Assembly (NCBI RefSeq): GCF_007748035.1
Contig: NZ_CP036278.1
Location: 3,472,001 to 3,536,000 of the forward strand
Reading direction: 5' to 3'
Length of the DNA stretch: 64,000 bases
Origin: Aeoliella mucimassa
GTDB taxonomy: Bacteria > Planctomycetota > Planctomycetia > Pirellulales > Lacipirellulaceae
Shown here: piece by piece, positions 52,119-61,355 of the stretch
How the letters are laid out: the number at the start of each line of letters is the position of its first letter
Numbering within the stretch: position 1 is the stretch's first letter
Made by a program: the position numbers and the translations under genes
Notes under the pieces: generated by a model
Seen by the model: only the letters and a program-made list of their open reading frames with translations
The model's database searches: none
What the model was told of the DNA's origin: nothing

Positions 52119-53213
52119 TTGCATAAGTCAGCCCTTTCCCGTTCTGTCGGTTTAGATCCTTCAGTGAGGGAAATATCGTGTCGCAGTACGGCGGGATTCA
52201 ACGACCATGAACTGGTTGTCTCCTGCGAGGAGGCGGTGTCTGGACTCCGAGCCTTCATCGCAATTCACAACACGACACACGGCCCAGGGCTGGGCGGGTG
52301 TCGCATGTGGTCGTACGCGAGCGAAGAAGAAGCATTGACAGATGCACTACGGCTGTCTCAGGGGATGAGCTACAAGCATGCTGTCGCGGGTACTCCGTAC
52401 GGTGGTGCAAAAGCAGTCATCCTGGGCAATCCACGGGAAGAAAAGACTGAAGACCTGCTGCGAGCATTCGGTCGTTGTGTCGAATCACTCGGTGGCAGGT
52501 ATGTCACTGCGGAAGACGTTGGCATGTCGGTCAATGACATGGTTTGCATTCGGGACCAGACGCAATATGTCGCTGGGCTACCAACCAGCATGGGAGGCAG
52601 CGGAGATCCCTCTCCGGTAACTGCCTATGGCGTCTTCTGCGGCTTACAGGCAGCAGTTGCCTTCCGTCACGATCGCCCTTATGATCCGTATGCTAAACTG
52701 TTTGGCACAACGGTTGCCGTTCAAGGATTGGGGAATGTTGGTTATGCGCTCTGCCAATACTTGCACAAGGCCGGTGCACAACTCATTGTCACCGACATCA
52801 ATCAACCACGCGTCGAGCAAGCTTGTCGCGAGTTTTCTGCTACTGCCACAGAAGCAGAAGCAATTTATGACACTGATGCCGACGTCTTTGCTCCATGTGC
52901 ACTCGGCGGGGCTCTAAGCTCAGAAACAGTTCCACGCCTCAAGGCATCCATCGTAGCGGGGGCCGCAAACAATCAGCTCGCTGAGCCTGGGATCGCAGCG
53001 ATGCTAGCTCGCCGGGAAGTCCTCTACGCTCCGGATTATGTCATCAACGCGGGGGGAATAATCAATATCTCTTGCGAAGGCGAGAGCTACAGCCTCGAGC
53101 AAGCGATGGCACGTACCGAGCAGATCGGGGGAACTTTGACAGAGATCTTTCACAAATCGAGCGATACGGGAAGGTCAACGGCAGACATTTCCGATGAGAT
53201 CGCCCGACGGTGA
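52119..53213 (+). CDS. Leucine-dehydrogenase-like Glu/Leu/Phe/Val dehydrogenase
   Basis: 364 residues with a TTG start at 52119 (AAAGG eight bases upstream; a GTG at 52164 is an alternative). The N-terminal domain has GLRAFIAIHNTTHGPGLGGC and SYKHAVAGTPYGGAKAV, with the catalytic Lys residues of the family. The Rossmann domain has VAVQGLGNVGYALCQYL and FAPCALGGALSSETV. The closing DYVINAGGIINIS stretch is also typical. Such enzymes interconvert branched-chain or aromatic amino acids and keto acids, using NAD. Cytoplasmic. It follows the sigma-FecR-DUF1559-lipoprotein run but probably belongs to general metabolism. Confidence 0.9.
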   Translation: MHKSALSRSVGLDPSVREISCRSTAGFNDHELVVSCEEAVSGLRAFIAIHNTTHGPGLGGCRMWSYASEEEALTDALRLSQGMSYKHAVAGTPYGGAKAVILGNPREEKTEDLLRAFGRCVESLGGRYVTAEDVGMSVNDMVCIRDQTQYVAGLPTSMGGSGDPSPVTAYGVFCGLQAAVAFRHDRPYDPYAKLFGTTVAVQGLGNVGYALCQYLHKAGAQLIVTDINQPRVEQACREFSATATEAEAIYDTDADVFAPCALGGALSSETVPRLKASIVAGAANNQLAEPGIAAMLARREVLYAPDYVINAGGIINISCEGESYSLEQAMARTEQIGGTLTEIFHKSSDTGRSTADISDEIARR

Positions 53214-54006
53214 ATCGGGGGAGTGCCTGAGCCAAGGTTCAAATAGTCGAGTCATTATGATCCCAGGTACACTGGAATGGTTAGAGCACGAGGAACGTCA
53301 GCGAGTATTTCAGGATCCTAGCCGCTTCAAACCACGCATGGAGAACAAGTCCCACTGTGAGCAGTCGTGCTAGAAGTCCTAACAGAAAACGGTAACGCCT
53401 GTTGCAATGTGGGGTGATCAAATCCACCTAGTGTTCGTCGCCCAGCCATCGCCAGTTCAGGAACGTCGTACTTGACGGCGTTTGGACCCCCCTCACTGAA
53501 TTCCAACCCCTGAAACGGCCAACGGTTGTCACCATCTCAGCAGCGACTGGTTTCGGGAAGCGGCTCCGCTCGCCCGCCTGAGTGGCGGGGCCGCCCTGCT
53601 CAACATGTTGGCGACCAGCCCACCGTCTAAGCGGCCTCGATGCCATCACTCGCAGCTGCTGGTGCGTCCTCGCCTTGCTCGGCCTGTTCTCAAATGACGA
53701 TTCACTGAGTCGCCTCGTCGATCAGCTCACTAAGCTCTCCGACGTTCCGACTCAAGAAGCTCGGCGTGTATATTGCTGTTCGCCATTCCTCCTCCAGCGT
53801 CGAATTCAACATCTTCCGGGACGGAATTGCCACTGAATGGCAAGATCTGAATGCTGTGAGCTCCGTGTGAGTCGAACCAACGACTCTGAGGCAGCTCGTC
53901 TCGCAAGTCATTGGTTAGTGTCGGCGGTTCTAATTCGTCAGCAGTCGTGCAGAACCACGTTTTTACGCCAATTGCGGAACCAACTACCGCACCCGCAGAG
54001 ACCCTT

Positions 54007-54072
54007 AAAGAGGGAGGCAGACGTCGCTGCAAAGAGCCCAAAGAGGGAGGGCGACGTCCCGGGCAAAGGTGT
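54007..54072 (+). repeat. Two tandem copies of a 33-bp unit
   Basis: AAAGAGGGAGGCAGACGTCG (54007 on) recurs as AAAGAGGGAGGGCGACGTCC (54040 on). The period is 33 bases, eleven codons in the plus frame reading KEGGRRRC and KEGGRRPG. No gene is evident around it. Confidence 0.5.
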
Positions 54073-54100
54073 AAACCGTTGCCAGCAAACAACTTAAAAG

Positions 54101-54120
54101 TGGCGGGGGCCGGATTCGAA
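54101..54120 (-). other. tRNA 3'-end fragment (possible attachment-site scar)
   Basis: On the minus strand it reads TTCGAATCCGGCCCCCGCCA: a T-loop (TTCGAAT), five T-stem bases, seven acceptor-stem bases and a discriminator A. The five bases before the loop (GTTTG) do not pair properly with CCGGC, and no matching 5' acceptor strand is present further along. Only the tRNA 3' end is there, as left by integrases that use tRNA T-loops as att sites. Confidence 0.5.
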
Positions 54121-54835
54121 CAAACCGACAGTTTCCCGCAGAAAGAAGCATCTCCTGATCAACGCAACGTAAAATACGACGCAGTTGATTTCCGAAAGAC
54201 TGATACCGACCAACAACTCGTCCAGCTATTGCAAATCTGGCAAACTCTACCAGAGGGAATCAGACATGGAATTATGGCGATTATCGCAGCATCCTCCAGC
54301 AATGAGCAGCAGACTGTTTCTCATCAGACTTAAGGTTCTTCAACGTTTACCAGCAATTTCAGACTGCCAACGGTGTAATGAATTCAGCGCGCAGGATTTT
54401 GCAATTTCTGTGTTGCCTAGACTCTAGCCGCTAAGATTCCCGCCCACTCGCTGCCCCCGGATGCTTGCGCCGCTTCGGATTAGAATGCGTGGCACAGAAC
54501 AACCTGTGCCCACTGCTCTCGTTTCAAAGGACATTTCATGGAAGAGCTCAATCCGAAGAGGTGGCGGCCACCTCGTTCAGTTTGGGGAATGGCCAAGATG
54601 CCGCGGTTGGTCCAACCTCTGCGGATTCGATGAGTTTCAAATTGAACGTGGTACGTGCACCGCTGCAACACAAAGGCTGCTGGTGAACGCTGGGAGCGAC
54701 GTTTCAGTGCTCGCGGAATGCCTACCGCATCCATCGGTCCAGCGATTCTGAGACCGGGTGTTCATTCGGTGCGTCTACTGGCTTACAGCTTGAAGAAAGG
54801 GGCGTGATGTCCATCCGAGCCCGCTACTTGTTGTT

Positions 54836-55282
54836 CTAACCGCAGCCCATGGTCTGGAACCTTCCTCCTTTGAAAAGCTGAATAGTACCGTCGCCCATGG
54901 TCTGGACATGAGGATGCAGCCCTCTGAACAACCACATGAACTTTGTCGAGTGCATCTCTCGCTCATCGGTAATGAGGGCGGCATCTGGATTGCCGTAATC
55001 TTTCAGGTGAAGTACATAGCCTTTTCCGCAGGCCGGACACTTCCAGACATCGTTTGCCCGAAAGCCATCAATCTGAAAATCTTGGTCGGGCAATTTGCCG
55101 TTCTTCTGCAACTCCCATTCAATGGACTGGTAGAGTTTCTTTTGATTCTCCGCACATTCCAAGAGGTTACGGTACTCGGGGCCATCAAGATTCACGGGAA
55201 GTCTCCTGGCCAAGAGCCTGAGGCCCCCGATTGCTACCAAAATAGCTAGAAGGACTACAGCGATTCTCGTATGCCGTTTCAT
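54836..55282 (-). CDS. Hypothetical membrane-anchored protein with CxxC motif
   Basis: 148 residues. One N-terminal helix (IAVVLLAILVAIGGLRLL, residues 8-25) anchors the protein; the rest is outside. A pair of cysteines lies in VWKCPACGKGYVLHL. The end, LHPHVQTMGDGTIQLF, is reminiscent of the H-x-G-x-N-x-x-x-x-DG tail of DUF1559 and other pseudopilins, which may be chance. The family is not recognised. Ribosome site GAGAGGAAT lies just before the ATG. Confidence 0.6.
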   Translation of the reverse strand: MKRHTRIAVVLLAILVAIGGLRLLARRLPVNLDGPEYRNLLECAENQKKLYQSIEWELQKNGKLPDQDFQIDGFRANDVWKCPACGKGYVLHLKDYGNPDAALITDEREMHSTKFMWLFRGLHPHVQTMGDGTIQLFKGGRFQTMGCG

Positions 55283-55409
55283 GCAATTCCTCTCACGGAA
55301 GGCGAAGATAAGCGAACGCTAGCGGTAAGCATCAGATGTGCAGGTAATCGGGCGAGTAATAATAACAACCACGGGTAAAAAACGTTCTACTTTTAGCGAC
55401 TTGTTCGCC

Positions 55410-55646
55410 TCACTCATTGGCCTTCCCCCCTGGGACAACACTGTAGATGAGCATCACTAAGAAACCTGCAGCAGCTCCCATAAGAGCCCCCTTTGCGATG
55501 TCCCCACTGAGCATTGAGACAAATAGAAGATTGCCGATAGCCACTCCTACCGCTAGCCATAGTCCAGGCAGAGGTCGTCTCTTAAGTGAGTTGCTTGCTT
55601 TTGACTTATCTAATTCAGGCAGGGACTGCTGATCCTGGGCTCTCAT
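55410..55646 (-). CDS. Small hypothetical membrane protein (two helices)
   Basis: 78 residues from ATG 55646; the frame is open to 55772, but that part overlaps the M56 gene. A charged N terminus (residues 1-25) is followed by two transmembrane helices: GLWLAVGVAIGNLLFVSML and GALMGAAAGFLVMLIYSVV. It begins 29 bases after the stop of the BlaR1-like gene and is probably on the same transcript. No family recognised. Confidence 0.6.
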   Translation of the reverse strand: MRAQDQQSLPELDKSKASNSLKRRPLPGLWLAVGVAIGNLLFVSMLSGDIAKGALMGAAAGFLVMLIYSVVPGGKANE

Positions 55647-55674
55647 GAGTAATAGCTCTTTGGTCAATGTTTGT

Positions 55675-58600
55675 TCAATGCGCTGCAATCCATGCCTCCA
55701 AGCGTGCGATCGCTTCCCGGTTTTCCGGGGTCCCTGGTCCCCAGCGATGCAGATTGTAGCTCCAGGACTCACCCGTCAGCGACGACATTGCTTGCATTAC
55801 CCAAGCCTTGTACTGTTCGTTCAATTCCTCGCGCTGGAGCGCTTCGAGAATTGCCTGTCCGGCAGCGCGATCTTTCCGCCCCGCGAATCCATGCAGCGCC
55901 TTGAAACGCACTTCGTCTGAATCGTCGTGCAAGAGCGTCAGGAGTTGGTCCCGAACTTCAGCAAAAGCCGCGTCTGGCAGGCTGGAGACGAGTTGGGCGG
56001 CGATAAGCCGTAGCCGTTCATCATCCTCCGTCGCCATCCGCTCTGCCGGCTTGGCGAGTCTGGCGTCGCGGCAATGCTGCAACGCATCGGCAGCGTGAAA
56101 GCGAATCTCAGAATCGGTTGAGCTCAGCAGGTCGAGTAACTTTGGCTCGGCAGCCTTGTCGGCAAGCGGCCCCTGAAACAGCCCGGAGCAACGAGTGATG
56201 AACGAGGGGTCCTGTTCCATTCGTTCAAGCAAGCGATCGATGATTTCAGGATCACGCAGAAACACCAGGGCGTTCCACGCCGGCTGCGCAGCCTCTTCGC
56301 CCTCCAGCCATAGCTCGATAAGTCGCCCACTAAAACCTTGCAGCTGTAGCGAGACGATAATCGCCGCTGCCCGTTCCACTTCATCCTTGCCACCCTTCTG
56401 CAGATCGCTCTCGATCAGCTTGTCCGTCACTTCTGGATGCCGCTCGAGCAGACGCAAGGCTCTTGCTCGTGTCGCCACCCGAATCCAAACGGGGAGTTCC
56501 AACTTATCGGCCACGGCTTTGACACTCATTTCATTGGAGGCCTTTTCCAGCTGCTGCGCCCACTGTCGCGTGTCGCCATCGTACGCGTCCCCGTCCTGGT
56601 GAGGATTGAGGATGTCATGCGGATAACTACTCAAAATCCCCTCAATCATCGGGTTGAGCACTCCCGGCGTTAACTCGGCGTAGAAAGCTGGTAGTCCCTC
56701 CGCTTGCTCGTCGGCGGGCAAGCGCGCGAAACGCTCGATCCACTGGAACTGTTCGGCGGAGGCAGGCTCTGCGACTTCTGGCTCACTTCGATCGTCGGGA
56801 TCATCACTCGTTTCATCCACCAGTTCATTATCTCGGGATTGGTCCCGCAAGTGCTGGATACCGCTGCACACGCCGTTGCGGAACATCACGATCACGCTTT
56901 CCCCACGTGGGGTCGTTAGGGTGTAGTTGGTGGCTTGGCCTTGATTGCTCACCAGAGTTTGAACATCCAGATCATGCCGCGCTATGATTTCTTTGAGCTG
57001 CGTTTCGGGCATGTCGATCCTAAGTTGGGAAAACTCGGGAATGCCGGCAAGAGAACCTAGTTCTTTGACTGCCAGCGGCAGCACACCGCTAACTAGTTCT
57101 ACCGTTTCGCCGTCACACTCGACACGATAAGCCTGCCGTAGAGTGTATAGCCCAGAGGTCAAGCGGTTGGGCAGAGTAAACGAAAGCTTGCCCATCTTTA
57201 CGGACTCACCGGCCGCAAGACTTGTTGAGCGAGCCTCAACGGGAGTATTCACTTCAGGTCCCAGGAAGACTTGCTGTCCCTCGGAGTCACGTAGGTCTGG
57301 AGACCAGCCGAGGAGGGGAAGGTAGTCAGCAACCGTCTGTGCCGTATTGGAGTCGTTATTAAGCCAAAGCTGGTAGGAGATGTAGGCACCTGGCGACCAA
57401 TGCTTCTCTGTCGCCGTGTTCACCAGTTTGACGCCAATCCGGAATCCTGCAACTGCTTCCCCCCAAGCGATCCCTGCGTCGTCAGCTGCTGTATCTTCAC
57501 TTGCAAGCGTGATCATGTCGGAACGGACAAATTCGCCTTTCTTCGTGAAGGTGTAGTAGCGATGCTCCATATTACGATCGGAGGGGGTCGAATTCCACGA
57601 GTAGGCATATCTGACTCGCATCGTAAGCCAGTCGTGTGGTTTGATTTCTTTAGGTGTACCCGAATCAAGCAATTGAAACGACATTTCCGGATACTCGCGA
57701 CGCCATCGAGCCTCTACCCAGCCGAGCATCTGCTCTTGAGTGAAGCCGTCTGCCGGCCCGGCGATGAATACGTCGGGGTAGATCTGCGCATCGGGCGAGA
57801 GCAGTTGTGCGGTGATGTCTCTTCGGAGTACCCGGTAGCGTACTTTGACCGCCTGGTTCTCGTGATCCACTTCTTCGATAGTTAACTGCCCGGCCACGGG
57901 GACACCGTTGGGTAATTGTGCAGCGAACGCAAAGCTAAGCCCCTGAGTGAGGTGGTCGAAAACGTGAAAGACACCCCCATCTTCGTGTACTTTTTTGTGT
58001 CGTTGGATGATTGGCAGGGAGTCTTCGCTACAAGCAATAGACAACCGATGAATGACATCGAAAGCGGTCGCGTTACGGTCGACATTGCACAGCACGAATC
58101 GATCGGCACCGGGGATGGCCAGGGCGACCTTGTCCGCCACGAATTCAGTGACCATTACGGCGTCGCTTCCCGGACCGCGCCACAGTTGCTCGGTCATGGT
58201 GACACTTTGGCGGCGATTGAGGTTGAGCGCGCCGTCCATTTCCCGGGACTCCAAATCGTAAAGAGTCATGCTTAGCCATTCGGTAATGGGCGTAAGTGTT
58301 TTCTCGGAACTCACCAGTTGCCGCAGCGGATCGAGAGGACGAACACCGATGACGTACTCGAACTCGGGCGTCTTCTGCTCCAGGTGCAATACATAGAGTC
58401 GGTCATTTGGGTCAACCGCCAGAAGGAGTCCGTTTTCCGGTACAGTGACGCGGCCTTCGCGTGCTTCGCGTTTCGCAAGCACAAGCAGCTTGGAGTGCGA
58501 CGTCTCGCCTAGCCAATCATGCATGGTGGTGGGGTACGGTGGCCCGTCTTCCCATAATGGCATCGCTTTGAGTCCGTTCAGTAGCACCACTTCTTCGCCG

Positions 58601-60600
58601 TCTAGGGTGAAGCCTGGCCCTTTGGTCTCGGCTTTCATGGCATCCCAGATCGCCGCTTTTCCGGTTTCAGTGTTCGGATCCACCTCAGGAAGTTTCACGT
58701 AGTGGTTCCGCGGCGGATCAACCGAGAAGGTTTTCGGCGTTCCCGGCCCATCGTAGGGGTAGCGGAAGTGCTGTCCTTGCGAATATACGATAGGCGTCGG
58801 CATCGATTCTTCCGACAGGGTTCGTATGGCGTCTATGAACGTGTCGACATACGACTTGACGGTCATCTGTGGAAACTCGCCGCTCGGGGGAGGGGCTAGC
58901 ATCGCGAGTCGCCGCTTTAGCTCAGGCACGGCAGCCGGGTCGCCGATTTGCCGCAATGCACGGGCTAGAATCCACCATTGCTCCATCGGCACGCGATTGA
59001 AGGCGCGAATCAGGTGATCCCTGGCTTCTTCGCCGCCTACCAAGCCAAGAGCCGGCGCCGCAGAAATGGGGTTGTCAGCAAGGAACTTCGCGATGAGGTC
59101 GACGTGCTCACGGCGGCCGCTCTTACCAAGAAGGATCAAGCAACAATGGCGTGTGTTGGGTTTGAAGTGCGGCGGCTGATTTGATAATTCGGTAAGAATC
59201 GCTGCTAGATAGTCCACGACGGTGCGATGGTCCAGAAACTGCTCGATTCCCTTTACCGCCAAGACGTCTTCTGGTGCTGAGCTCATCAGCGGAATTACCC
59301 CGCGTACGGATTGCGAGCCAATTTGTTTTAGCCGCTGGAGGAACTCCTCTTCGGTGAGACCGCCTGCGATAACTTGCTCCGACCATTCATTGATTCGCCT
59401 CTGGTCGAGATGACTAAGAGACGCCAACTCCGACGAAATCTCGCTGAGCGCGTCTTTGGGCGGAGCGGCGGCAAGTACTACGACTGCCGCCAGTCCCACG
59501 GTGAGTAGCAACGCTAACACTAAACGCGAGAGTCCGATGCTTGGCCCCGGCAACGGCATGCCTAGCACACGCAGCACACGGCTATGTAATCGGCTTGGTC
59601 GTCCGCCGCTAGCGGCCAAGGTGGCGGCGCTCGCAACGCCCAGCCCAGCGGATTGCAGTCGGAGTTCCGACACCCGCACTAGCGATTCGGCGTAGTCGCA
59701 CGGCTCGCTTCCCCAGCGGATCGCCAAGTCGTCGCAGCAGTGTTCGCGTTCGACGCTGATCTTATGGCTCAACCACCACACAGCGGGATGGAAAAACAGC
59801 AGCGTTTCGACCACTCGCTGCAGCAGGTTGACGAGATGGTCGTAGCGGCGAATATGGGCCAATTCGTGCAGCAGCAGCGATTCGACCTGCTCCGTGGTCA
59901 AGTTGCTAAAAATTGCAGCGGGCAAGAGGATCGCTGGCTTAACCACACCGACGACGAGCGGGGTGGTGACACGAGCCGAATAGGCGATCAACGGGACTGT
60001 TCTTAGTCGGAGTCGCTCTTTAAGTCGGCCGACCAACTCTCGCAAGATATCGTCGCGGATCGGCTGGGCTGTTGCGCGGATTCGATGGCTACCGTAGAGC
60101 CCGAATAGCAAACGCAAAACCATGGCCGCAAGGCCTGCAATGTATAGAGAGACAAGCCACGCCGACACCCTCTCCCAGGGCGCTGTCTGATCGAGTATCG
60201 GCTGCGAAGATATGGCTACCGGCAACATCGACTCCTCTGTGGGCGATCCCACCACGATGGGGTTGTGAGATGCCTCGGCGGTGGTAGTGTTTCGCAGATA
60301 CTCGGCTTCCACTAGGGGAGGGTTTGAACGAGCCAGCCCTACTTGGGTTCCTTGCCCAACTCCAGACGTTTCATTTCGATTGCTCGGTTCAAGTAGCCAT
60401 AGATTGAGTGGCAGACAAGCGGCGATTAGAAGCATCGCCCCGCAATGCATCCAGTAGCGGGACTGCTCCGACCGATTCCGCAAGACTGCTGTGGCCAAAA
60501 CGGCCAGCCCGGCGACCAGCGTGCCCTGCCAAAGCGTATGGGCAAGCGATTCGACTAACCAGGCGGACGTGTTCGGGTCGAGTAACGTTGGGACTCTCAT
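55675..60600 (-). CDS. Very large M56 (BlaR1-like) membrane metallopeptidase with HEAT-type C terminus
   Basis: 1641 residues, against 400-600 usual for BlaR1/MecR1. Four membrane helices lie at about 18-40, 48-70, 130-155 and 355-378. The M56 site is LLLHELAHIRRYDHL (HELAH at about 245-249) with the family's HPAVWWLSHKISVEREHCCD (Glu ligand in EREHCCDD). Then come a first HEAT-like helical region (about 390-600), a long beta-rich region without a known name (about 620-1320, with NYTLTTPRGESVIVMF), and a second HEAT-like region (about 1340-1640, RFHAADALQHCRDAR, VRFKALHGF). It would sense an outside signal and cleave the BlaI repressor encoded just before it (ATGA overlap). Confidence 0.88.
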   Translation of the reverse strand: MRVPTLLDPNTSAWLVESLAHTLWQGTLVAGLAVLATAVLRNRSEQSRYWMHCGAMLLIAACLPLNLWLLEPSNRNETSGVGQGTQVGLARSNPPLVEAEYLRNTTTAEASHNPIVVGSPTEESMLPVAISSQPILDQTAPWERVSAWLVSLYIAGLAAMVLRLLFGLYGSHRIRATAQPIRDDILRELVGRLKERLRLRTVPLIAYSARVTTPLVVGVVKPAILLPAAIFSNLTTEQVESLLLHELAHIRRYDHLVNLLQRVVETLLFFHPAVWWLSHKISVEREHCCDDLAIRWGSEPCDYAESLVRVSELRLQSAGLGVASAATLAASGGRPSRLHSRVLRVLGMPLPGPSIGLSRLVLALLLTVGLAAVVVLAAAPPKDALSEISSELASLSHLDQRRINEWSEQVIAGGLTEEEFLQRLKQIGSQSVRGVIPLMSSAPEDVLAVKGIEQFLDHRTVVDYLAAILTELSNQPPHFKPNTRHCCLILLGKSGRREHVDLIAKFLADNPISAAPALGLVGGEEARDHLIRAFNRVPMEQWWILARALRQIGDPAAVPELKRRLAMLAPPPSGEFPQMTVKSYVDTFIDAIRTLSEESMPTPIVYSQGQHFRYPYDGPGTPKTFSVDPPRNHYVKLPEVDPNTETGKAAIWDAMKAETKGPGFTLDGEEVVLLNGLKAMPLWEDGPPYPTTMHDWLGETSHSKLLVLAKREAREGRVTVPENGLLLAVDPNDRLYVLHLEQKTPEFEYVIGVRPLDPLRQLVSSEKTLTPITEWLSMTLYDLESREMDGALNLNRRQSVTMTEQLWRGPGSDAVMVTEFVADKVALAIPGADRFVLCNVDRNATAFDVIHRLSIACSEDSLPIIQRHKKVHEDGGVFHVFDHLTQGLSFAFAAQLPNGVPVAGQLTIEEVDHENQAVKVRYRVLRRDITAQLLSPDAQIYPDVFIAGPADGFTQEQMLGWVEARWRREYPEMSFQLLDSGTPKEIKPHDWLTMRVRYAYSWNSTPSDRNMEHRYYTFTKKGEFVRSDMITLASEDTAADDAGIAWGEAVAGFRIGVKLVNTATEKHWSPGAYISYQLWLNNDSNTAQTVADYLPLLGWSPDLRDSEGQQVFLGPEVNTPVEARSTSLAAGESVKMGKLSFTLPNRLTSGLYTLRQAYRVECDGETVELVSGVLPLAVKELGSLAGIPEFSQLRIDMPETQLKEIIARHDLDVQTLVSNQGQATNYTLTTPRGESVIVMFRNGVCSGIQHLRDQSRDNELVDETSDDPDDRSEPEVAEPASAEQFQWIERFARLPADEQAEGLPAFYAELTPGVLNPMIEGILSSYPHDILNPHQDGDAYDGDTRQWAQQLEKASNEMSVKAVADKLELPVWIRVATRARALRLLERHPEVTDKLIESDLQKGGKDEVERAAAIIVSLQLQGFSGRLIELWLEGEEAAQPAWNALVFLRDPEIIDRLLERMEQDPSFITRCSGLFQGPLADKAAEPKLLDLLSSTDSEIRFHAADALQHCRDARLAKPAERMATEDDERLRLIAAQLVSSLPDAAFAEVRDQLLTLLHDDSDEVRFKALHGFAGRKDRAAGQAILEALQREELNEQYKAWVMQAMSSLTGESWSYNLHRWGPGTPENREAIARLEAWIAAH

Positions 60601-60995
60601 TTCTCACCTTCCCGTCGTTTGCGATTAATGAGCCGCCGTAAAGCGCGATGCTCATCCTCATCGACGTGCTCGGACTCTAATAAGTTCAACAGCAGCGCCT
60701 CGGCAGAGCCGTCAAAAACCCGGTCAAGCAGGTCACCAAGCATCCCCTGCGAAACCTCGTCCTGCAAAACGGCCGGCGAGAAGAGGTGCGCGCGGCCCTT
60801 TTGGCGGCGATTCACGAGCCCTTTGTCGACCATCACATTCAAAGTCGTAATAACCGAGGTCCGGGCAATGTCGCGATCCCTTTCCTCTGCAAGCGAATCA
60901 CGCACATCCATTGCGGGGCATTCGCCATCGCGCCACAGGATCTTGAGCACCTGCAGCTCTAATTCAGTTGGATATCGGGAAGCGGGGCGGGCCAT
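60597..60995 (-). CDS. BlaI/MecI/CopY-family transcriptional repressor
   Basis: 132 residues from ATG 60995 with AAGGAG eight bases upstream (a GTG at 60998 is in frame). The winged helix-turn-helix has PTELELQVLKILWRDGECPA and ARTSVITTLNVMVDKGLVNR, the family's signature, followed by the dimerisation and protease-cut region (QKGRAHLFSP). The C terminus overlaps the M56 gene by 4 bases. The family represses its own operon until the M56 protease cleaves it; a palindromic operator lies just upstream. The regulated process need not be beta-lactam resistance, since planctomycetes carry many such pairs. Confidence 0.93.
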   Translation of the reverse strand: MARPASRYPTELELQVLKILWRDGECPAMDVRDSLAEERDRDIARTSVITTLNVMVDKGLVNRRQKGRAHLFSPAVLQDEVSQGMLGDLLDRVFDGSAEALLLNLLESEHVDEDEHRALRRLINRKRREGEK

Positions 60996-61032
60996 CACAT
61001 TGACTCCTTACCAGATTACATGTCGATTTAAC

Positions 61033-61048
61033 TAGACAATACTGTCTA
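61033..61048. promoter_or_regulatory. Palindromic operator upstream of the BlaI-type gene
   Basis: TAGACAATACTGTCTA: six-base arms TAGACA and TGTCTA around ATAC. Its near edge is 38 bases before the ATG at 60995. The TxxACA...TGTxxA arrangement is the type bound by BlaI/MecI dimers, so self-repression is likely. Confidence 0.6.
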
Positions 61049-61355
61049 TTGAACTCGACGTCAATGCCTGCCCGAAAAATATGTAGAGGTAACAAGAAAG
61101 CCGACGATTGCCAGAGTCAGCAGTTCCAGCCGTTGCGTTCTGGTCTACCAAATCTAGCCAAAGCCAGCAGGTCGTTCCCTACCACGATCGATGCGAGAAA
61201 AGTCGTACCCGTGATTCATGACGTACCTGTGGCTAGTGGTGGTAGCCAGCCGCCAAAGACTTAGCATGAATCATCGTGCGAGTGGATTGCTCCTGTCACC
61301 GCTTATTTCGCGGTAGACGAATAGGATTCACGAACAGTTATTGGGAGGCGGTTGC
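61049..61355. other. Intergenic region
   Basis: No gene or clear signal is seen between the operator region and the next minus-strand gene end; short frames here have no ribosome site. Confidence 0.4.

Larger units (their letters stand above)
53214..54835. other. Gene-poor, decayed region
   Basis: No intact gene is supported. A 38-codon frame at 53257-53373 (MIPGTLEWLEHEERQRVFQD) has no ribosome site. On the minus strand around 53700-53990 two frames join as LPQSRWFDSHGAHSIQILPF then LSRNVGELSELIDEATQ, which looks like a worn coding sequence of unknown family. The 33-bp tandem repeat and the tRNA fragment listed separately also lie here. Confidence 0.4.

Noticed and set aside
53257-53373. 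38-codon ORF MIPGTLEWLEHEERQRVFQD...
   Set aside because: No ribosome site, no known family; may be chance.
54461-54751. 96-codon frame with a VNAGSDVSVLAECLPHPSVQ stretch vaguely like an integrase C terminus
   Set aside because: The catalytic His/Arg/Tyr pattern is absent and the likeness could be chance.
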